Shown here: positions 25,172 to 34,545 of the stretch, piece by piece
How positions within the stretch are numbered: the stretch's first letter is position 1
How the letters are laid out: the number at the start of each line of letters is the position of its first letter
From: Rhodococcus koreensis
Lineage (GTDB): Bacteria; Actinomycetota; Actinomycetes; Mycobacteriales; Mycobacteriaceae
NCBI RefSeq assembly: GCF_900105905.1
Contig: NZ_FNSV01000005.1
Span: 8,993,811 to 9,057,810, forward strand
Length of the DNA stretch: 64,000 nt
Direction of reading: 5' to 3'
Translations under genes and position numbers: made by a program
The notes under the pieces: generated by a model
Database searches by the model: none
Told to the model about the DNA's origin: nothing
The model's input: only the letters and a program-made list of their open reading frames with translations

Positions 25172-26697
25172 CGGCCGCCTTCCGTCCGGGTGTTCAGTAC
25201 GTTGACGCCGCGGAACAGTGCCGACGGGCAGCCGTGGCTGACGGCCGCGACCTGACCGGGCTGCGCCTTGCCGCAGTTGAATGCGCCGCCCAGCTGCCAG
25301 GTGGACCGGCCGCCGACGGCGTCCATCGAACCCCAGAAGTCGGTGGTGGTCGCCTGATAGGCGACGTCGCGGAGTTGCCCGTCGAGCTTCCCGCCGCGGA
25401 TGCGGTAGAACCGCTGGCCGGTGAACTGGAAGTTGTAGCGCTGCATGTCGATCGACCAGGACTTGTCGCCGACGACGTAGATGCCGTCCTCCACCCCGGA
25501 GATCAGGTCCTCGGTGCTGCGGTCGGTGTCGGGATCGGGCTGCAACGACACGTTCGCCATCCGCTGGATCGGGACGTGGTGCGGCGAGTCGGCGTACGAG
25601 CAGCCGTTCGACCGCTCCAGCCCGAGCCGGGGCGCGAACGCCCGGTCGAGTTGGTAGCCGACGAGAACCCCGGCGGCGACCAGGTCCCACGACTGCGTCT
25701 CGACGCCGTCGTCGTCGTACCCGACCGTGGCGAGGCCGTGCCGCTCGGTCCGGTCTGCGGTCACCCGCATGATCGGTGTCCCGTAGCGCAGCGTGCCGAG
25801 CTTGTCGGGCGTGGCGAACGACGTGCCCGCGTAGGCGGCCTCGTAGCCGATGGCCCGGTCGTACTCGGTGGCGTGCCCGATGGACTCGTGGATCGTCAAC
25901 CACAGGTTGGTCGGGTCGATCACCAGATCGGTGGGGCCGGCCACCACGCTGGGGGCCTTCACCTTCTCGGCGAGCAGGTCCGGGATGCGGGCGAGTTCGT
26001 CGGTCCAGTTCCACACTCCGTCTCCGGCGACGTATTCCCATCCGCGGCCGACGGGGGGAGCGAGGGTGCGCATCGTCTCGAACACGCCGGCCGACTGGTC
26101 GACGGTGGTCGCTTCGAGTTGCGGATGCAACCGCACCCGCTGCTGCACGATGGAGGACCCGGCGAGATCGGCGTAGAACGTCTGCTCCTTCACCTGCAGG
26201 CATCCCGCGGTGACGTGGTCGATCCCGTCGGAGGCGAGCAGTCGGCGGGAGTATTCGCCCAGCAGCGAGATCTTCTCCGACGCGGGGATTTCGAACGGAT
26301 CGACGTCGTAGTCGGACACCCAGTGCACGTCCGAGTACACCGGCTCGTCCGCGAGTTCGACGTGTTCCCGGTTCAGCCCGCGCAGCGCCCGGGCGACGGC
26401 GACGGCCTGTTGCGCGGTGGCGGCGGCGGTCGCGGGGGTCAGCTCGGCATGCGAGGCGAAACCCCACGTGCCGTCGACGACGACCCGTACCGCGAACCCG
26501 AGTTCGTCCGTGTCCACCGCCGACTGCACCTCGCCGTCGCGGAGCCGCAGGGACTGGCTGGTCAGTCGGTGTACCCGAAGGTCGGCGTGCGACGCACCCG
26601 CCGCACGGGCGGCAGCGAGCGCTGCGTCCGCCAGCGAACGCAGCGGAAGGGCAAGGAATTCCGGATCAACCTGTCGTGGAGCCGTCACCTGGACCAC
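25168..26697 (-). CDS. tldD: TldD-family zinc metalloprotease
   Basis: A 509-residue catalytic partner of the TldD/TldE protease. The metal site reads LTIHESIGHATEYDR (near residue 260), an HExxxH-type TldD motif. The N-terminal domain has ADLRVHRLTSQSLRLRDGEV, and the C-terminal domain has GCPSALFRGVNVLNTRTEG. The GTG at 26697 starts 13 bases after the upstream TSUP gene, and the 3' end is coupled to the TldE gene. No leader-peptide substrate gene is visible nearby, so a housekeeping peptide-degradation role is as likely as RiPP maturation. Confidence 0.9.
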   Translation of the reverse strand: MVQVTAPRQVDPEFLALPLRSLADAALAAARAAGASHADLRVHRLTSQSLRLRDGEVQSAVDTDELGFAVRVVVDGTWGFASHAELTPATAAATAQQAVAVARALRGLNREHVELADEPVYSDVHWVSDYDVDPFEIPASEKISLLGEYSRRLLASDGIDHVTAGCLQVKEQTFYADLAGSSIVQQRVRLHPQLEATTVDQSAGVFETMRTLAPPVGRGWEYVAGDGVWNWTDELARIPDLLAEKVKAPSVVAGPTDLVIDPTNLWLTIHESIGHATEYDRAIGYEAAYAGTSFATPDKLGTLRYGTPIMRVTADRTERHGLATVGYDDDGVETQSWDLVAAGVLVGYQLDRAFAPRLGLERSNGCSYADSPHHVPIQRMANVSLQPDPDTDRSTEDLISGVEDGIYVVGDKSWSIDMQRYNFQFTGQRFYRIRGGKLDGQLRDVAYQATTTDFWGSMDAVGGRSTWQLGGAFNCGKAQPGQVAAVSHGCPSALFRGVNVLNTRTEGGR

Positions 26698-26710
26698 CGT
26701 AGTCGGTCGA

Positions 26711-27478
26711 TCACCCGAATTGCTGCCAACCCAACCGGATCACCATTGCGATCACCACGATCAGCAGCGTGATCCGGACGAAACCGGCACCCTTGCTCAG
26801 CGCCATCCGCGAACCGATGATCGCGCCGATCACGTTGCAGACCGCCATGCTCAGGCCGAGCGCCCACAGCACGTGGCCGGTGGCGGCGAAGAACACCAGC
26901 GCTCCGAGATTCGATCCGAGATTGATCACCTTCGCCATCGCTGCGCTGCGCACGAATTCCGTGCCGAGGAACGTGGCGAAGCTGATGATGAGGAAGGTTC
27001 CGGTGCCCGGCCCGAACAGGCCGTCGTAGAAACCGAGGAGCCCGGCGGAGAGCAGGACGACGGCGACGACCTTCCGCCGGGTCGGCGGATCCTTCGCCAG
27101 CGTGGTCCCGAGTTGCGGACGGATGGTCACGAACACGGCGACCCCGACGAGCACCGCCATGATGAGCGGGATGAAGACGTCCTTGTCGATACGCGACACC
27201 GTCGCGGCGCCGAGCGCGGACGTCACCGCCGCGAGCAGACCGGCGGGAACCAGCAGCCGCCAGTTCATGGGGATGCGGCGCGCGAACGTGACGACGGCGG
27301 CGGACGTGCCGGTGAACGCGGTCAGCTTGTTGGTGGCCAATGCCGCCTGCGGCGTCAGCTGGGGTGCGACGAGAAACAGGGCGGGAATGAGGATCAGCCC
27401 GCCACCGCCGACGACGGCGTCCACCCACCCGGCGGCCGTCGCGGCGGTGAGAAGAAGCGCCCAGTCACCCACATTCAT
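26711..27478 (-). CDS. TSUP (TauE/SafE) family anion exporter
   Basis: A 255-residue membrane protein with about eight hydrophobic segments. GWVDAVVGGGGLILIPAL near the N-terminus and LLGFYDGLFGPGTGTFLI in the middle are the paired family repeats of sulfite/organosulfonate exporters. ATG at 27478. It is the first gene of a likely three-gene operon with tldD and tldE, 13 bases upstream of tldD. The transported anion is not known; the operon link with TldD/E has no established explanation. Confidence 0.87.
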   Translation of the reverse strand: MNVGDWALLLTAATAAGWVDAVVGGGGLILIPALFLVAPQLTPQAALATNKLTAFTGTSAAVVTFARRIPMNWRLLVPAGLLAAVTSALGAATVSRIDKDVFIPLIMAVLVGVAVFVTIRPQLGTTLAKDPPTRRKVVAVVLLSAGLLGFYDGLFGPGTGTFLIISFATFLGTEFVRSAAMAKVINLGSNLGALVFFAATGHVLWALGLSMAVCNVIGAIIGSRMALSKGAGFVRITLLIVVIAMVIRLGWQQFG

Positions 27479-27512
27479 GGTGCCGACTCAACCACACGCG
27501 CCGAGAGGTACT

Positions 27513-27518
27513 TACGCT
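27513..27518 (+). promoter_or_regulatory. -10 box for leaderless histidine kinase gene
   Basis: TACGCT is followed by six bases and the ATG at 27525, matching the leaderless geometry repeated in the window. Confidence 0.45.
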
Positions 27519-27524
27519 GAGCAC

Positions 27525-28688
27525 ATGAGGAGGTTCAGTCTGTGGCTGCGGGGCAAGCCGACGGTCGCGGACTCGATGTTGGCGGCGATCCTGTTCACCC
27601 TCGAGGTGTTCGTGTTCACCGCGTCGGGCGACCGGTCGCCATGGGTGCAGCTGGTCATGGGTTTCCTGCTGTGCCTGCCGATCGCATGGCGCCGCAGGTA
27701 TCCGCGGGCGGCGGCAGGCGCCGTGCTGGTGATGTCGATCACGATCACCTTCATCAGCTATTCCATCGGCGACCTCGACGCCGAGCACCCCGGCCTGCTG
27801 GCGCTCGCCGTCGCCCTCTACACGCTCGTCGCCTACGTAGACCGCCGCACCGCAGCGGTCTACGCGGTGGGCCTGGTCGTCGACTCCGTACTGTCGATCT
27901 GGTTGCTGGAGCAGGAACTGCTGGCAGCCGGACTGTACTCGGTGCTTGTGTTCGCGCTGTCCTGGATCACCGCGGAATTCCTCGGCGCCCGTCGCGCCTA
28001 CGACGAAGAGGTCGCGGCTCGCCTCGTTGTCGCCGACTATGACCGGGATCGACGCGCCGAGGACGCGGTGGCCGCCGAGCGCACCCGGATCGCCCGGGAA
28101 CTGCACGACGTGGTCGCACACGCGGTGAGCGTGATGATCGTGCAGGCCGACGGTGCGTCCTACGCCCTGAAGAGCAACCCCGACATCGCGAAGCAGGCAC
28201 TGACCAACATCGCGAGCACCGGGCGGGAGGCGCTGGCGGAACTGCGGCGCACCGTGTCGCTGCTCCGCACCGAACCGGCGACCGACGACATGCCCCAGCA
28301 CGGCACGGCCGGTCTCGCCCGGGTGGTCGACATGATGCGCAGCGCCGGCCTGCCCGTGGAACTCGAACTGACGGGGGAGTTGGACGACATCAGCCCGGCG
28401 GTCAGCCTCGGCGTCCACCGGCTGGTTCAGGAATCGCTGACCAACGTCCTCCGGCACGCCGGAGAACGCCCCCGCGCCAAGGTTCGGGTGCGGCGCCGCG
28501 AGACGGACGTCCTCGTCGAGATCACCGACAACGGCAACTCGTCCGGGCAGTTCTCGCTCGGATCGGGCAACGGACTGCTCGGGATGCGGGAGCGCGTCGC
28601 CGTCTTGCACGGCACGCTCGAGGCGGGACGGCAGACCGACGGGAGTTGGCGGGTCACCGCGGAGCTGCCGCTCGAGTTGGAGGACTGA
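27525..28688 (+). CDS. NarL-system sensor histidine kinase (HisKA_3), orphan
   Basis: A 387-residue membrane histidine kinase. About five hydrophobic segments occupy residues 15-160. The phosphoacceptor is in ERTRIARELHDVVAHAVSVM (HisKA_3), and the ATP-binding domain has QESLTNVLRHAG (N box), EITDNGNSSGQ (G1-type) and NGLLGMRERVAVLHG (G2). Such kinases phosphorylate NarL/DesR-type regulators normally encoded next door. None is adjacent here; an orphan NarL regulator lies about 15 kb away at 43433. The signal sensed is unknown. Confidence 0.87.
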   Translation: MRRFSLWLRGKPTVADSMLAAILFTLEVFVFTASGDRSPWVQLVMGFLLCLPIAWRRRYPRAAAGAVLVMSITITFISYSIGDLDAEHPGLLALAVALYTLVAYVDRRTAAVYAVGLVVDSVLSIWLLEQELLAAGLYSVLVFALSWITAEFLGARRAYDEEVAARLVVADYDRDRRAEDAVAAERTRIARELHDVVAHAVSVMIVQADGASYALKSNPDIAKQALTNIASTGREALAELRRTVSLLRTEPATDDMPQHGTAGLARVVDMMRSAGLPVELELTGELDDISPAVSLGVHRLVQESLTNVLRHAGERPRAKVRVRRRETDVLVEITDNGNSSGQFSLGSGNGLLGMRERVAVLHGTLEAGRQTDGSWRVTAELPLELED

Positions 28689-28701
28689 GCGGCCCGATCA
28701 C

Positions 28702-28848
28702 TCAGGCGACTTGCTGTTCTCCCGGTTCGGAGCGAGCGTCTTTCCGGCGACTCGCCGCCGCCATGAGCAGGCCCGCCGCGACCACGATCAGTCCGACCAT
28801 CAACGACGCCGGCAGCATCAGCAGCTCCCACCCCGTCGAGCCGTACAC
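28702..28848 (-). CDS. Possible 48-residue single-span membrane protein
   Basis: A short minus-strand frame starts at a GTG (28848) just after an in-frame stop. It contains one clear hydrophobic span (LLMLPASLMVGLIVVAAGLL) followed by a basic/acidic tail (SRRKDARSEPGEQQVA). That membrane-plus-charged-tail layout looks real, but no good ribosome site is visible. It is convergent with the histidine kinase gene, 13 bases after its stop. Confidence 0.4.
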   Translation of the reverse strand: MYGSTGWELLMLPASLMVGLIVVAAGLLMAAASRRKDARSEPGEQQVA

Positions 28849-29048
28849 CTGCGATCACACGACGATCGCAATGGCCACGACGGTTCCTCTCAACGTATGA
28901 CGTTGTCGCTTGGGATGGAGGTCGAAGGATCCGTGGCTGGGCCATGTCGGCGGCACGCGCGGCCGACATCAGCGTAACCGAACCGTCCGCTGCGCCTGCG
29001 GCCAAAGTTACGCATGGTGCGCCTGCAGTCATGGATACTGCACCGGTG

Positions 29049-30017
29049 ATGCTGACCAAACGGACCTGTTTTTCGGCCATATCGATGGTGATGCTCGCTG
29101 TCGCGGGCCTGCTGGTCGCGACCCCGGGGAACAGCGGCGCCGCCCCGCCGGCCTGGCGATACACGATGGTGGCGTTCAGCAACGTAAGCGACCGCGACAT
29201 GGATGTATACGAGTCGGGGGACGGCACGGGGTTCCAACCCGTCGGACTGTCGGCGTTTCGGCCCCAGTCAGGGCTTGTGCGTGACCCGAGCATCTTCCGG
29301 AACCCAGACGGGTTGTATTACGTCACCTATACAACGGGCGGCGGGGCGAGTATCGGCTTCGCACGCAGTAGTGACCGCATCAACTGGACACCTATGGGGA
29401 ACTATCCGGTCCCGTTTTGCTGCGCATTCATGCCAGGCACGGGGGATGGCACCGGTTCTACGAGCCCGCCGGGCTTCTCGGGGTCGGCCGGGTTCAAGGA
29501 CGGACCGTCGCTGTCGCCATTCGTCACCAAAGCCTGGGCGCCCGAATGGTTCGTGGACGGCGACCGCGTCAACGTCATCCTGTCGCTGTCGACCGGTGGA
29601 GGATTCGTGCCGTATCTGATGACGGCGCTGGAACCATCGCTCAGGTTGTGGAGCCCACCTGTTCCGCTCGCCGGGATCGGCGCGGACCACATCGACACCA
29701 CCGTGGTGAAGGTGGGATCGACCTATCACGCGTTTACCAAGAACGAGACGAAGAAGTTCGTCGAGCATGCGGTCGCGTCGTCGGTGACGGGACCCTACTC
29801 ATTCGTCCCGCCTGGAAATTGGGGCTCGCTGGTGGAGGGCCCGGCTGTGGTTCAGTTGCCGAACGGCGCCTGGCGGATATATCTCGACGCCTATACCGAG
29901 GGAAAGTATCTCTATTCCGACAGCACGGACGGGCTGCGCACCTGGTCGCCCGTGCAGGAGCTTCCGGGGCTTTCTGGGACGGCGCGCCATTTCGGCGTGA
30001 TGGCAGAGCCGGCATAA
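29049..30017 (+). CDS. Secreted GH43-like five-bladed beta-propeller protein
   Basis: A protein of about 322 residues with an N-terminal signal sequence (MLTKRTCFSAISMVMLAVAG, cleavage near SGA-AP). The catalytic layout of GH43-type glycosidases is suggested by VRDPSIFRNPDGLYYVTYT (base Asp), AWAPEWFVDGDRVNVILS (second Asp) and LVEGPAVVQLPNGAWRIYLDAY (acid Glu). The family acts on arabinan, xylan or related furanosides outside the cell; the substrate here is unknown. An ATG at 29031 is an alternative start. Codon use is less GC3-biased than in neighbouring core genes, in line with acquisition. Confidence 0.65.
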   Translation: MLTKRTCFSAISMVMLAVAGLLVATPGNSGAAPPAWRYTMVAFSNVSDRDMDVYESGDGTGFQPVGLSAFRPQSGLVRDPSIFRNPDGLYYVTYTTGGGASIGFARSSDRINWTPMGNYPVPFCCAFMPGTGDGTGSTSPPGFSGSAGFKDGPSLSPFVTKAWAPEWFVDGDRVNVILSLSTGGGFVPYLMTALEPSLRLWSPPVPLAGIGADHIDTTVVKVGSTYHAFTKNETKKFVEHAVASSVTGPYSFVPPGNWGSLVEGPAVVQLPNGAWRIYLDAYTEGKYLYSDSTDGLRTWSPVQELPGLSGTARHFGVMAEPA

Positions 30018-30272
30018 CGACGACTCGATGACGGTCACGTCGTCAGCAAACGGACTGCTGCGACGGTTCCGGCTCACTTCGGAGTGACCATCGACAAGTC
30101 GATCTCCGAGATTCCGCGACGGTGCGATCTCCGTGTCATCTACCAACCGCCCCAGAGAGCGATCCGCCAGCGGACAACCACAGAGAGTCCGTGAGGTGTC
30201 GGAACAAGCGGCCGGACGGTGAACGCGATTACGCTCAGTCAGATCACGGCGTGAGCTCGGGGAGGCGAACAG
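30018..30272. other. Intergenic segment
   Basis: About 255 bases with no gene or RNA recognised. A purine-rich ribosome site (GGGGAGGCG) for the next gene ends it. Confidence 0.5.
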
Positions 30273-30782
30273 ATGGCCAGACAGGCGGGTTGGTCATGGC
30301 GCGCGGTGATGGTCGCGGCGATCGCAGCTTCTGCGGTTACGTGGCTGGCGGCCGTCGTTATCGCGGACGTTCGCCGAGCACCTGACGCGGATTGCCTTGG
30401 CGTCGGCTCCACCGTGACGGACCTGATCGCAAGCAGGCCGCTTACCGACCCGATCGAGCCCATTGACGCGGTTGCTGTCCACGACCCCTGGGCCCGCAGC
30501 AAGGGATCCGTGCCGTTCGACAATTACTACGCGATCGCCATGGAGTTCAGGAGGAGCGACGGCTCGATCTCCCACGGAGTGTGGGGATTAGGCGCCGGCC
30601 CGGCGCCAGCGGAGGGCCAAGCGCTGACGGCAAACGCAAACAGTGTGCTCGGGGCACCGCTCGTCAGTGTGGATCAATCAGCCCGGCAGAGCACTATCTG
30701 GCCGGACATACAGATGTTCTTCCCCGAGGACGCCAACGCCGTCGAAGAAGCCGGCCGATGTCTGACCACTTCCTCATCATGA
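30273..30782 (+). CDS. Hypothetical membrane-anchored protein
   Basis: A 169-residue protein with one N-terminal membrane span (AVMVAAIAASAVTWLAAVVIA), so it is either anchored facing outward or secreted. The rest (DADCLGVGSTVTDLI, NYYAIAMEFRRSDGS) has no recognised family; two cysteines in the outer part could form a disulfide. The ATG at 30273 follows GGGGAGGCGAACAG. It lies in the accessory patch, convergent with the unknown gene at 30882. Confidence 0.55.
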   Translation: MARQAGWSWRAVMVAAIAASAVTWLAAVVIADVRRAPDADCLGVGSTVTDLIASRPLTDPIEPIDAVAVHDPWARSKGSVPFDNYYAIAMEFRRSDGSISHGVWGLGAGPAPAEGQALTANANSVLGAPLVSVDQSARQSTIWPDIQMFFPEDANAVEEAGRCLTTSSS

Positions 30783-30881
30783 CGACAACCCACCACGGCG
30801 CGGATGACCAATCATCGATCCGCTTGCGGCACAAGGGGCATGAATAATTCACAAGCCTGCTCTGAAAAAACCCAGCAGTCC

Positions 30882-31985
30882 TCAGTGGTGCGCTTCTTCG
30901 ACCCAGCAAGGACGCCTCCCAACGGTGTCGCACACCCAGGTCTGGGAATCGTCGCTGTCGAGTTTGACGGTGTCGGTGAGCCAGTAGGTGTCGTCGGGCG
31001 CCCATCCCGCGATGACACTCGCGGTGTCGGCATCGACGGCGATCGCGGTGCCCGCCGCGGCGAGGTATCCCGCCACGGTGAGGTGCACGCCCTCGTACCG
31101 TTCGGGGAGCCGCGACCAGTCAGGAATGACCCATCGCCCTGACCGTCCGGTGGTGCGGTACCAATCGTGGCGTTTCTGCGCGGTGACCTCGACGGGGAAC
31201 AGTCTGCAGAGTTCTGCCCACGCCTGTGCACCGTCGACCTCGTACACGCGAGCGCCGGCGGGGATGTTCACTCGTCGCGCGATGGCGCGCTCCCATCCCA
31301 TGCTGTCCTCGACGACCCACAAGCCGGCCGGGGTCCCGTCGAACAGCCGCCGGGACGAACACCGTGTAGGTGGAGTCGACCACCACCAGCCGGACCAGTT
31401 CGCCGACGGATCCGCCGGACGATCGCGTCCGGCTCGCACTTCCTCCGCGGCAGTCCGATCACCATAGTCACGCAACAGCTCTGCGGTCGTCGACCCAACG
31501 GAATCCGTACCGTCCTCACTCCAGCCCACCAACCACTGATCGGTCGCATCAGGCATTGTCCACCACTGCGCATGCGGGGATCGTGCGATGTGCTCGGCGA
31601 CCCGTCGAAGCTCACGGCGCACAGGCTCGGCGGCGACGAGGATGTCTTCACCGTCCGGGTCCTGCCAGTAGCGCGCCGCGTCCACCGCGTCGGCGAGCGC
31701 CGAACGGAGTGCAACCGCCGTCACCTCGGGAAGCGGAACCTGGGACAGGCGGTGCGCCACATCGTCTGCAGTGAGGACGTTCTGCCGAGCCTCGTCAGCG
31801 CCGGGCCCGTACAACACGCGTGCGCCTTCCCGACCGGACTCGAGGTGATACGCCGCCAGGGAAACCGCGTGATCGAACAAGTCACTGCGGAACTCGGGTT
31901 GCAGAGTTCGTTCGGCGTCCCTCGCGTACGCGAGTACCATCCGATGCCCACGGGGGCCGGCCAACAAGGTTTCAGCGGTAGTCAT
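30882..31985 (-). CDS. Hypothetical protein, possibly with compensating frameshifts
   Basis: A 367-residue soluble protein of unknown family. The N-terminus (LLAGPRGHRMVLAYARDAE) and middle (ALADAVDAARYWQDPDGED, HAQWWTMPDATDQWLVGW) are Trp-rich and regular. Around 31350-31420 the frame gives an unnatural NWSGWWWSTPPTRCSS stretch, whereas the -1 frame reads GELVRLVVVDSTYTVFV, a normal beta-strand sequence. That pattern suggests a pair of compensating indels. The ATG at 31985 is chosen; a longer frame to 32099 has weaker content. The next gene upstream on the same strand (32086) may be its partner. Confidence 0.5.
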   Translation of the reverse strand: MTTAETLLAGPRGHRMVLAYARDAERTLQPEFRSDLFDHAVSLAAYHLESGREGARVLYGPGADEARQNVLTADDVAHRLSQVPLPEVTAVALRSALADAVDAARYWQDPDGEDILVAAEPVRRELRRVAEHIARSPHAQWWTMPDATDQWLVGWSEDGTDSVGSTTAELLRDYGDRTAAEEVRAGRDRPADPSANWSGWWWSTPPTRCSSRRLFDGTPAGLWVVEDSMGWERAIARRVNIPAGARVYEVDGAQAWAELCRLFPVEVTAQKRHDWYRTTGRSGRWVIPDWSRLPERYEGVHLTVAGYLAAAGTAIAVDADTASVIAGWAPDDTYWLTDTVKLDSDDSQTWVCDTVGRRPCWVEEAHH

Positions 31986-32085
31986 GTGCTGACCACCATA
32001 GAGTCCCCGAGCCGAGATCTCGGGCAACGCCATGTCACTGCGCGGCGCAACGCAAATGGTTAGGTACCGCTCCGCAAGGGGTCGA

Positions 32086-32769
32086 TCAAATGGCCCCACC
32101 GTCTTGCCCGACGCCTACCCGATAACGCCTCGCCCGGCAGGGGCTCGTCAGCTCGGGCGCGCGGGCCGCAGGCTTGGATGATGGACGGAGACTGTCTCGC
32201 CGCCGGCAAGGGGTTACGGCGACGTGCAGTTTCTCTCTCCACCGCGCGCGGAGCACCGCAAGGACGACTCCGTCGGCTCCGACACCTCCGGTGTCTGTAT
32301 CGAGCGACGACCTCACTTCGAACCGAGACACGCCTTCGGCAGTGATTCCGGCCAGTGCCATCCATCCGAACTCTGGTGGTTCCTTCGCGACGGACGGATC
32401 GCCGGATTGATGGACGGTCAACCGCTCCAAGTACGAAGCTCGAAACGAGCGACCGAATCCAACGCGGGGATTGGGTACCCCGAGGATGAGGGATGCCTTC
32501 GGTGAATCGCCGCCTGGCTGAACAAGAACCGCCCAACGGGTGGTATCTGCGGCGAATACGAAGGCGACATCGGAGTCGCGTTCGATGAGCCGGACCGGTC
32601 CGAATCGCTCTCCGGCCGTGGTGCGGTGCATCACGGGGACTGCTTCGCTCGCAAGCCTCACCGCTGGGTGGGTTCGTAGGTCTTCGTCGATTCTGTCGCG
32701 AACCGGCAACAACGTGCTCCCCGGTTCGTCATCCGGTGTGTTCGACGATATTCGGTTGTCAGCGGTCAT
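32086..32769 (-). CDS. Hypothetical protein whose start lies in the IS21 end
   Basis: A 227-residue frame, MTADNRISSNTPDDEPGST onward, with AVRLASEAVPVMHRTTAGE and VAFVFAADTTRWAVLVQPGG. No family is recognised. Its ATG (32769-32767) falls inside the outermost repeat of the IS21 element, and the purine-rich GGGGA there sits 6 bases upstream like a ribosome site. The gene may therefore have lost its native 5' end or regained a start from the IS. The last 45 residues are basic and low-complexity, hinting at a frameshifted C-terminus. Confidence 0.45.
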   Translation of the reverse strand: MTADNRISSNTPDDEPGSTLLPVRDRIDEDLRTHPAVRLASEAVPVMHRTTAGERFGPVRLIERDSDVAFVFAADTTRWAVLVQPGGDSPKASLILGVPNPRVGFGRSFRASYLERLTVHQSGDPSVAKEPPEFGWMALAGITAEGVSRFEVRSSLDTDTGGVGADGVVLAVLRARWREKLHVAVTPCRRRDSLRPSSKPAARAPELTSPCRARRYRVGVGQDGGAI

Positions 32770-32838
32770 GTAATTCCCCAGGTTGAGGGGTTTGTCCGTC
32801 ACGTAATTCCCCACCCGGCCGTCACGTAATTCCCCACC
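32765..32838 (+). repeat. Left-end triple repeats of the IS21 element
   Basis: Three direct copies: GTCATGTAATTCCCCAGG, then two of CCGTCACGTAATTCCCCACC. The outermost differs (ATG for ACG), which creates the start codon used by the leftward hypothetical gene. Confidence 0.85.
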
Positions 32839-32945
32839 CTGGGGCGTGTCGGCCGGGGCTGGGGTGCTGCTGCAGGTTCGCTCCTGACTGGGCCACCGAC
32901 ACGGGCCCGGGAAGGGGCCTGACGGTGGCAAGGAGAACGTGGACG

Positions 32946-34484
32946 ATGATCGATCTGATGGAGTTGTTCCGGCATTGGGATGCCGGAAGGTCTCAGGTGC
33001 AGATCTCGACGGCCCTGGGAATCGACCGCAAGACCATCCGGAAATACCTGGCACCCGCGTTGGCGGCCGGGCTGACGCCGGGCGAGGGCGGCAAGTTCGA
33101 CGAGGCGCTCTGGTGGGAGCTGATCGCCGGGTGGTTTCCGGAGGTCGGCGACCCAGCGGCGCGGGCGGTGACGTGGCCGGCGATCGCCGCGCACCACGAC
33201 TGGATCGACGCGCAGCTGAAGGCGTCGGTGACGGTCGCGACGATCGCGCAACGCCTACGTGACGACCACGAGGTCGCGGTGTCTGAGTCGACGGTACGAC
33301 GTTATGTGGCAGCGCAATTCGCCGATCAGGTGGCGGAGCCGAAGGTGACGGTGCTCCGGGGTGCGGTCCCTCCCGGCGACGAGGCTCAGGTGGACTACGG
33401 CAAGCTCGGGATGTGGCGGGATCCGGCCACCGACCGCCGGGTGGCGGTGTGGGCGTTCGCGATAATCCTGACCTGTTCGCGGATGCTGTTCGTGCAGCCG
33501 GTGCTGCGGATGGACCAGTCCTCGTGGTGCGCCTCGCACGTGGCCGCGTTCGAGTTCTTCGGCGGCACGCCGGCCCGGATCGTGTGCGACAACCTCAAAA
33601 CCGGAGTGGACCGGCCGGATCTGTACGACCCGAAGATCAACCGCGCCTATGCCGAACTCGCCGCCTACTACGGGCTGCTGATCGACCCCGCTCGCGCCGG
33701 AAAACCAAAGGATAAACCCAGGATCGAGCGCCCGATGCCCTATATCCGCGATTCGTACTTCAAGGGCCGCGAGTTCACCTCGCTGGCGCAGATGCAGGAC
33801 GCCGCTCTGGCCTGGTGCACCGACGTCTACGGTCGCCATAACCATCGTGGTCTCGACGGAGCGCAGCCGACAGCGGTGTTCGATGCTGTCGAAAAGCACC
33901 GTCTCACACCACTTCCACCGCGACCATTCGACCCGGTCCGCTACCAGGTCGGCAAGGTCGCCCCGGACTGTCACGTCAAGGCCGGCAAGGCCCTGTACTC
34001 GGTGCCCTGGCGGTTGATCGGTCAGCAAGTGCTGGTCCGCACCAGCGGCGACGTGGTGCAGATCTTCCACACCGAGCAGGTGGTCGCCACCCACGTGCTG
34101 CACCTGTCGGGGCGGTCGACGAACCCCGAGCACTACCCTCCGCACAAGATCGCCTACACGCTGCAGACGGTGTCCTGGTGCCGGGCGCAGGCCGAGCAGA
34201 TCGGTCTCGGCGCCGTCGCGATCGTCGACGAGTTATCGCAGGTCAACGCGCTGCACCGGCTGCGGGCGATCCAGGGCATCATCCGGCTGCGGGACCGCTA
34301 CGACGACGCCCGCCTGGACGCGGCCTGCGCCCGCGCCCTCGAGGTCGGTGACCCCAGCTACCGCACCGTCAAGGGCATCCTCGCCGCCGGCACCGAACAC
34401 GACGGACGGCCGGCACCAGCCCCCGCACCGGCGCCGGCATTCCTGCGCGGACCCGATGCCTTCGACACCGAACGCACCGCCTGA
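32946..34484 (+). CDS. istA: IS21-family transposase IstA
   Basis: A 512-residue DDE transposase. An HTH lies at the N-terminus (GRSQVQISTALGIDRKTIRK). The catalytic residues are visible in EAQVDYGKLGMW (D), RIVCDNLKTGV (D) and KDKPRIERPMPY (E). The ATG at 32946 is preceded by AAGGAGA at a good distance; a GTG at 32925 is in frame. The gene is intact. A proline/alanine-rich tail (APAPAPAPAF) ends the protein. Confidence 0.92.
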   Translation: MIDLMELFRHWDAGRSQVQISTALGIDRKTIRKYLAPALAAGLTPGEGGKFDEALWWELIAGWFPEVGDPAARAVTWPAIAAHHDWIDAQLKASVTVATIAQRLRDDHEVAVSESTVRRYVAAQFADQVAEPKVTVLRGAVPPGDEAQVDYGKLGMWRDPATDRRVAVWAFAIILTCSRMLFVQPVLRMDQSSWCASHVAAFEFFGGTPARIVCDNLKTGVDRPDLYDPKINRAYAELAAYYGLLIDPARAGKPKDKPRIERPMPYIRDSYFKGREFTSLAQMQDAALAWCTDVYGRHNHRGLDGAQPTAVFDAVEKHRLTPLPPRPFDPVRYQVGKVAPDCHVKAGKALYSVPWRLIGQQVLVRTSGDVVQIFHTEQVVATHVLHLSGRSTNPEHYPPHKIAYTLQTVSWCRAQAEQIGLGAVAIVDELSQVNALHRLRAIQGIIRLRDRYDDARLDAACARALEVGDPSYRTVKGILAAGTEHDGRPAPAPAPAPAFLRGPDAFDTERTA

Positions 34485-34545
34485 AGTGTTGAACGCTGCC
34501 ACTGACACATGCTGCACACCAATTACTTTCACCTTAGGAATCGTC

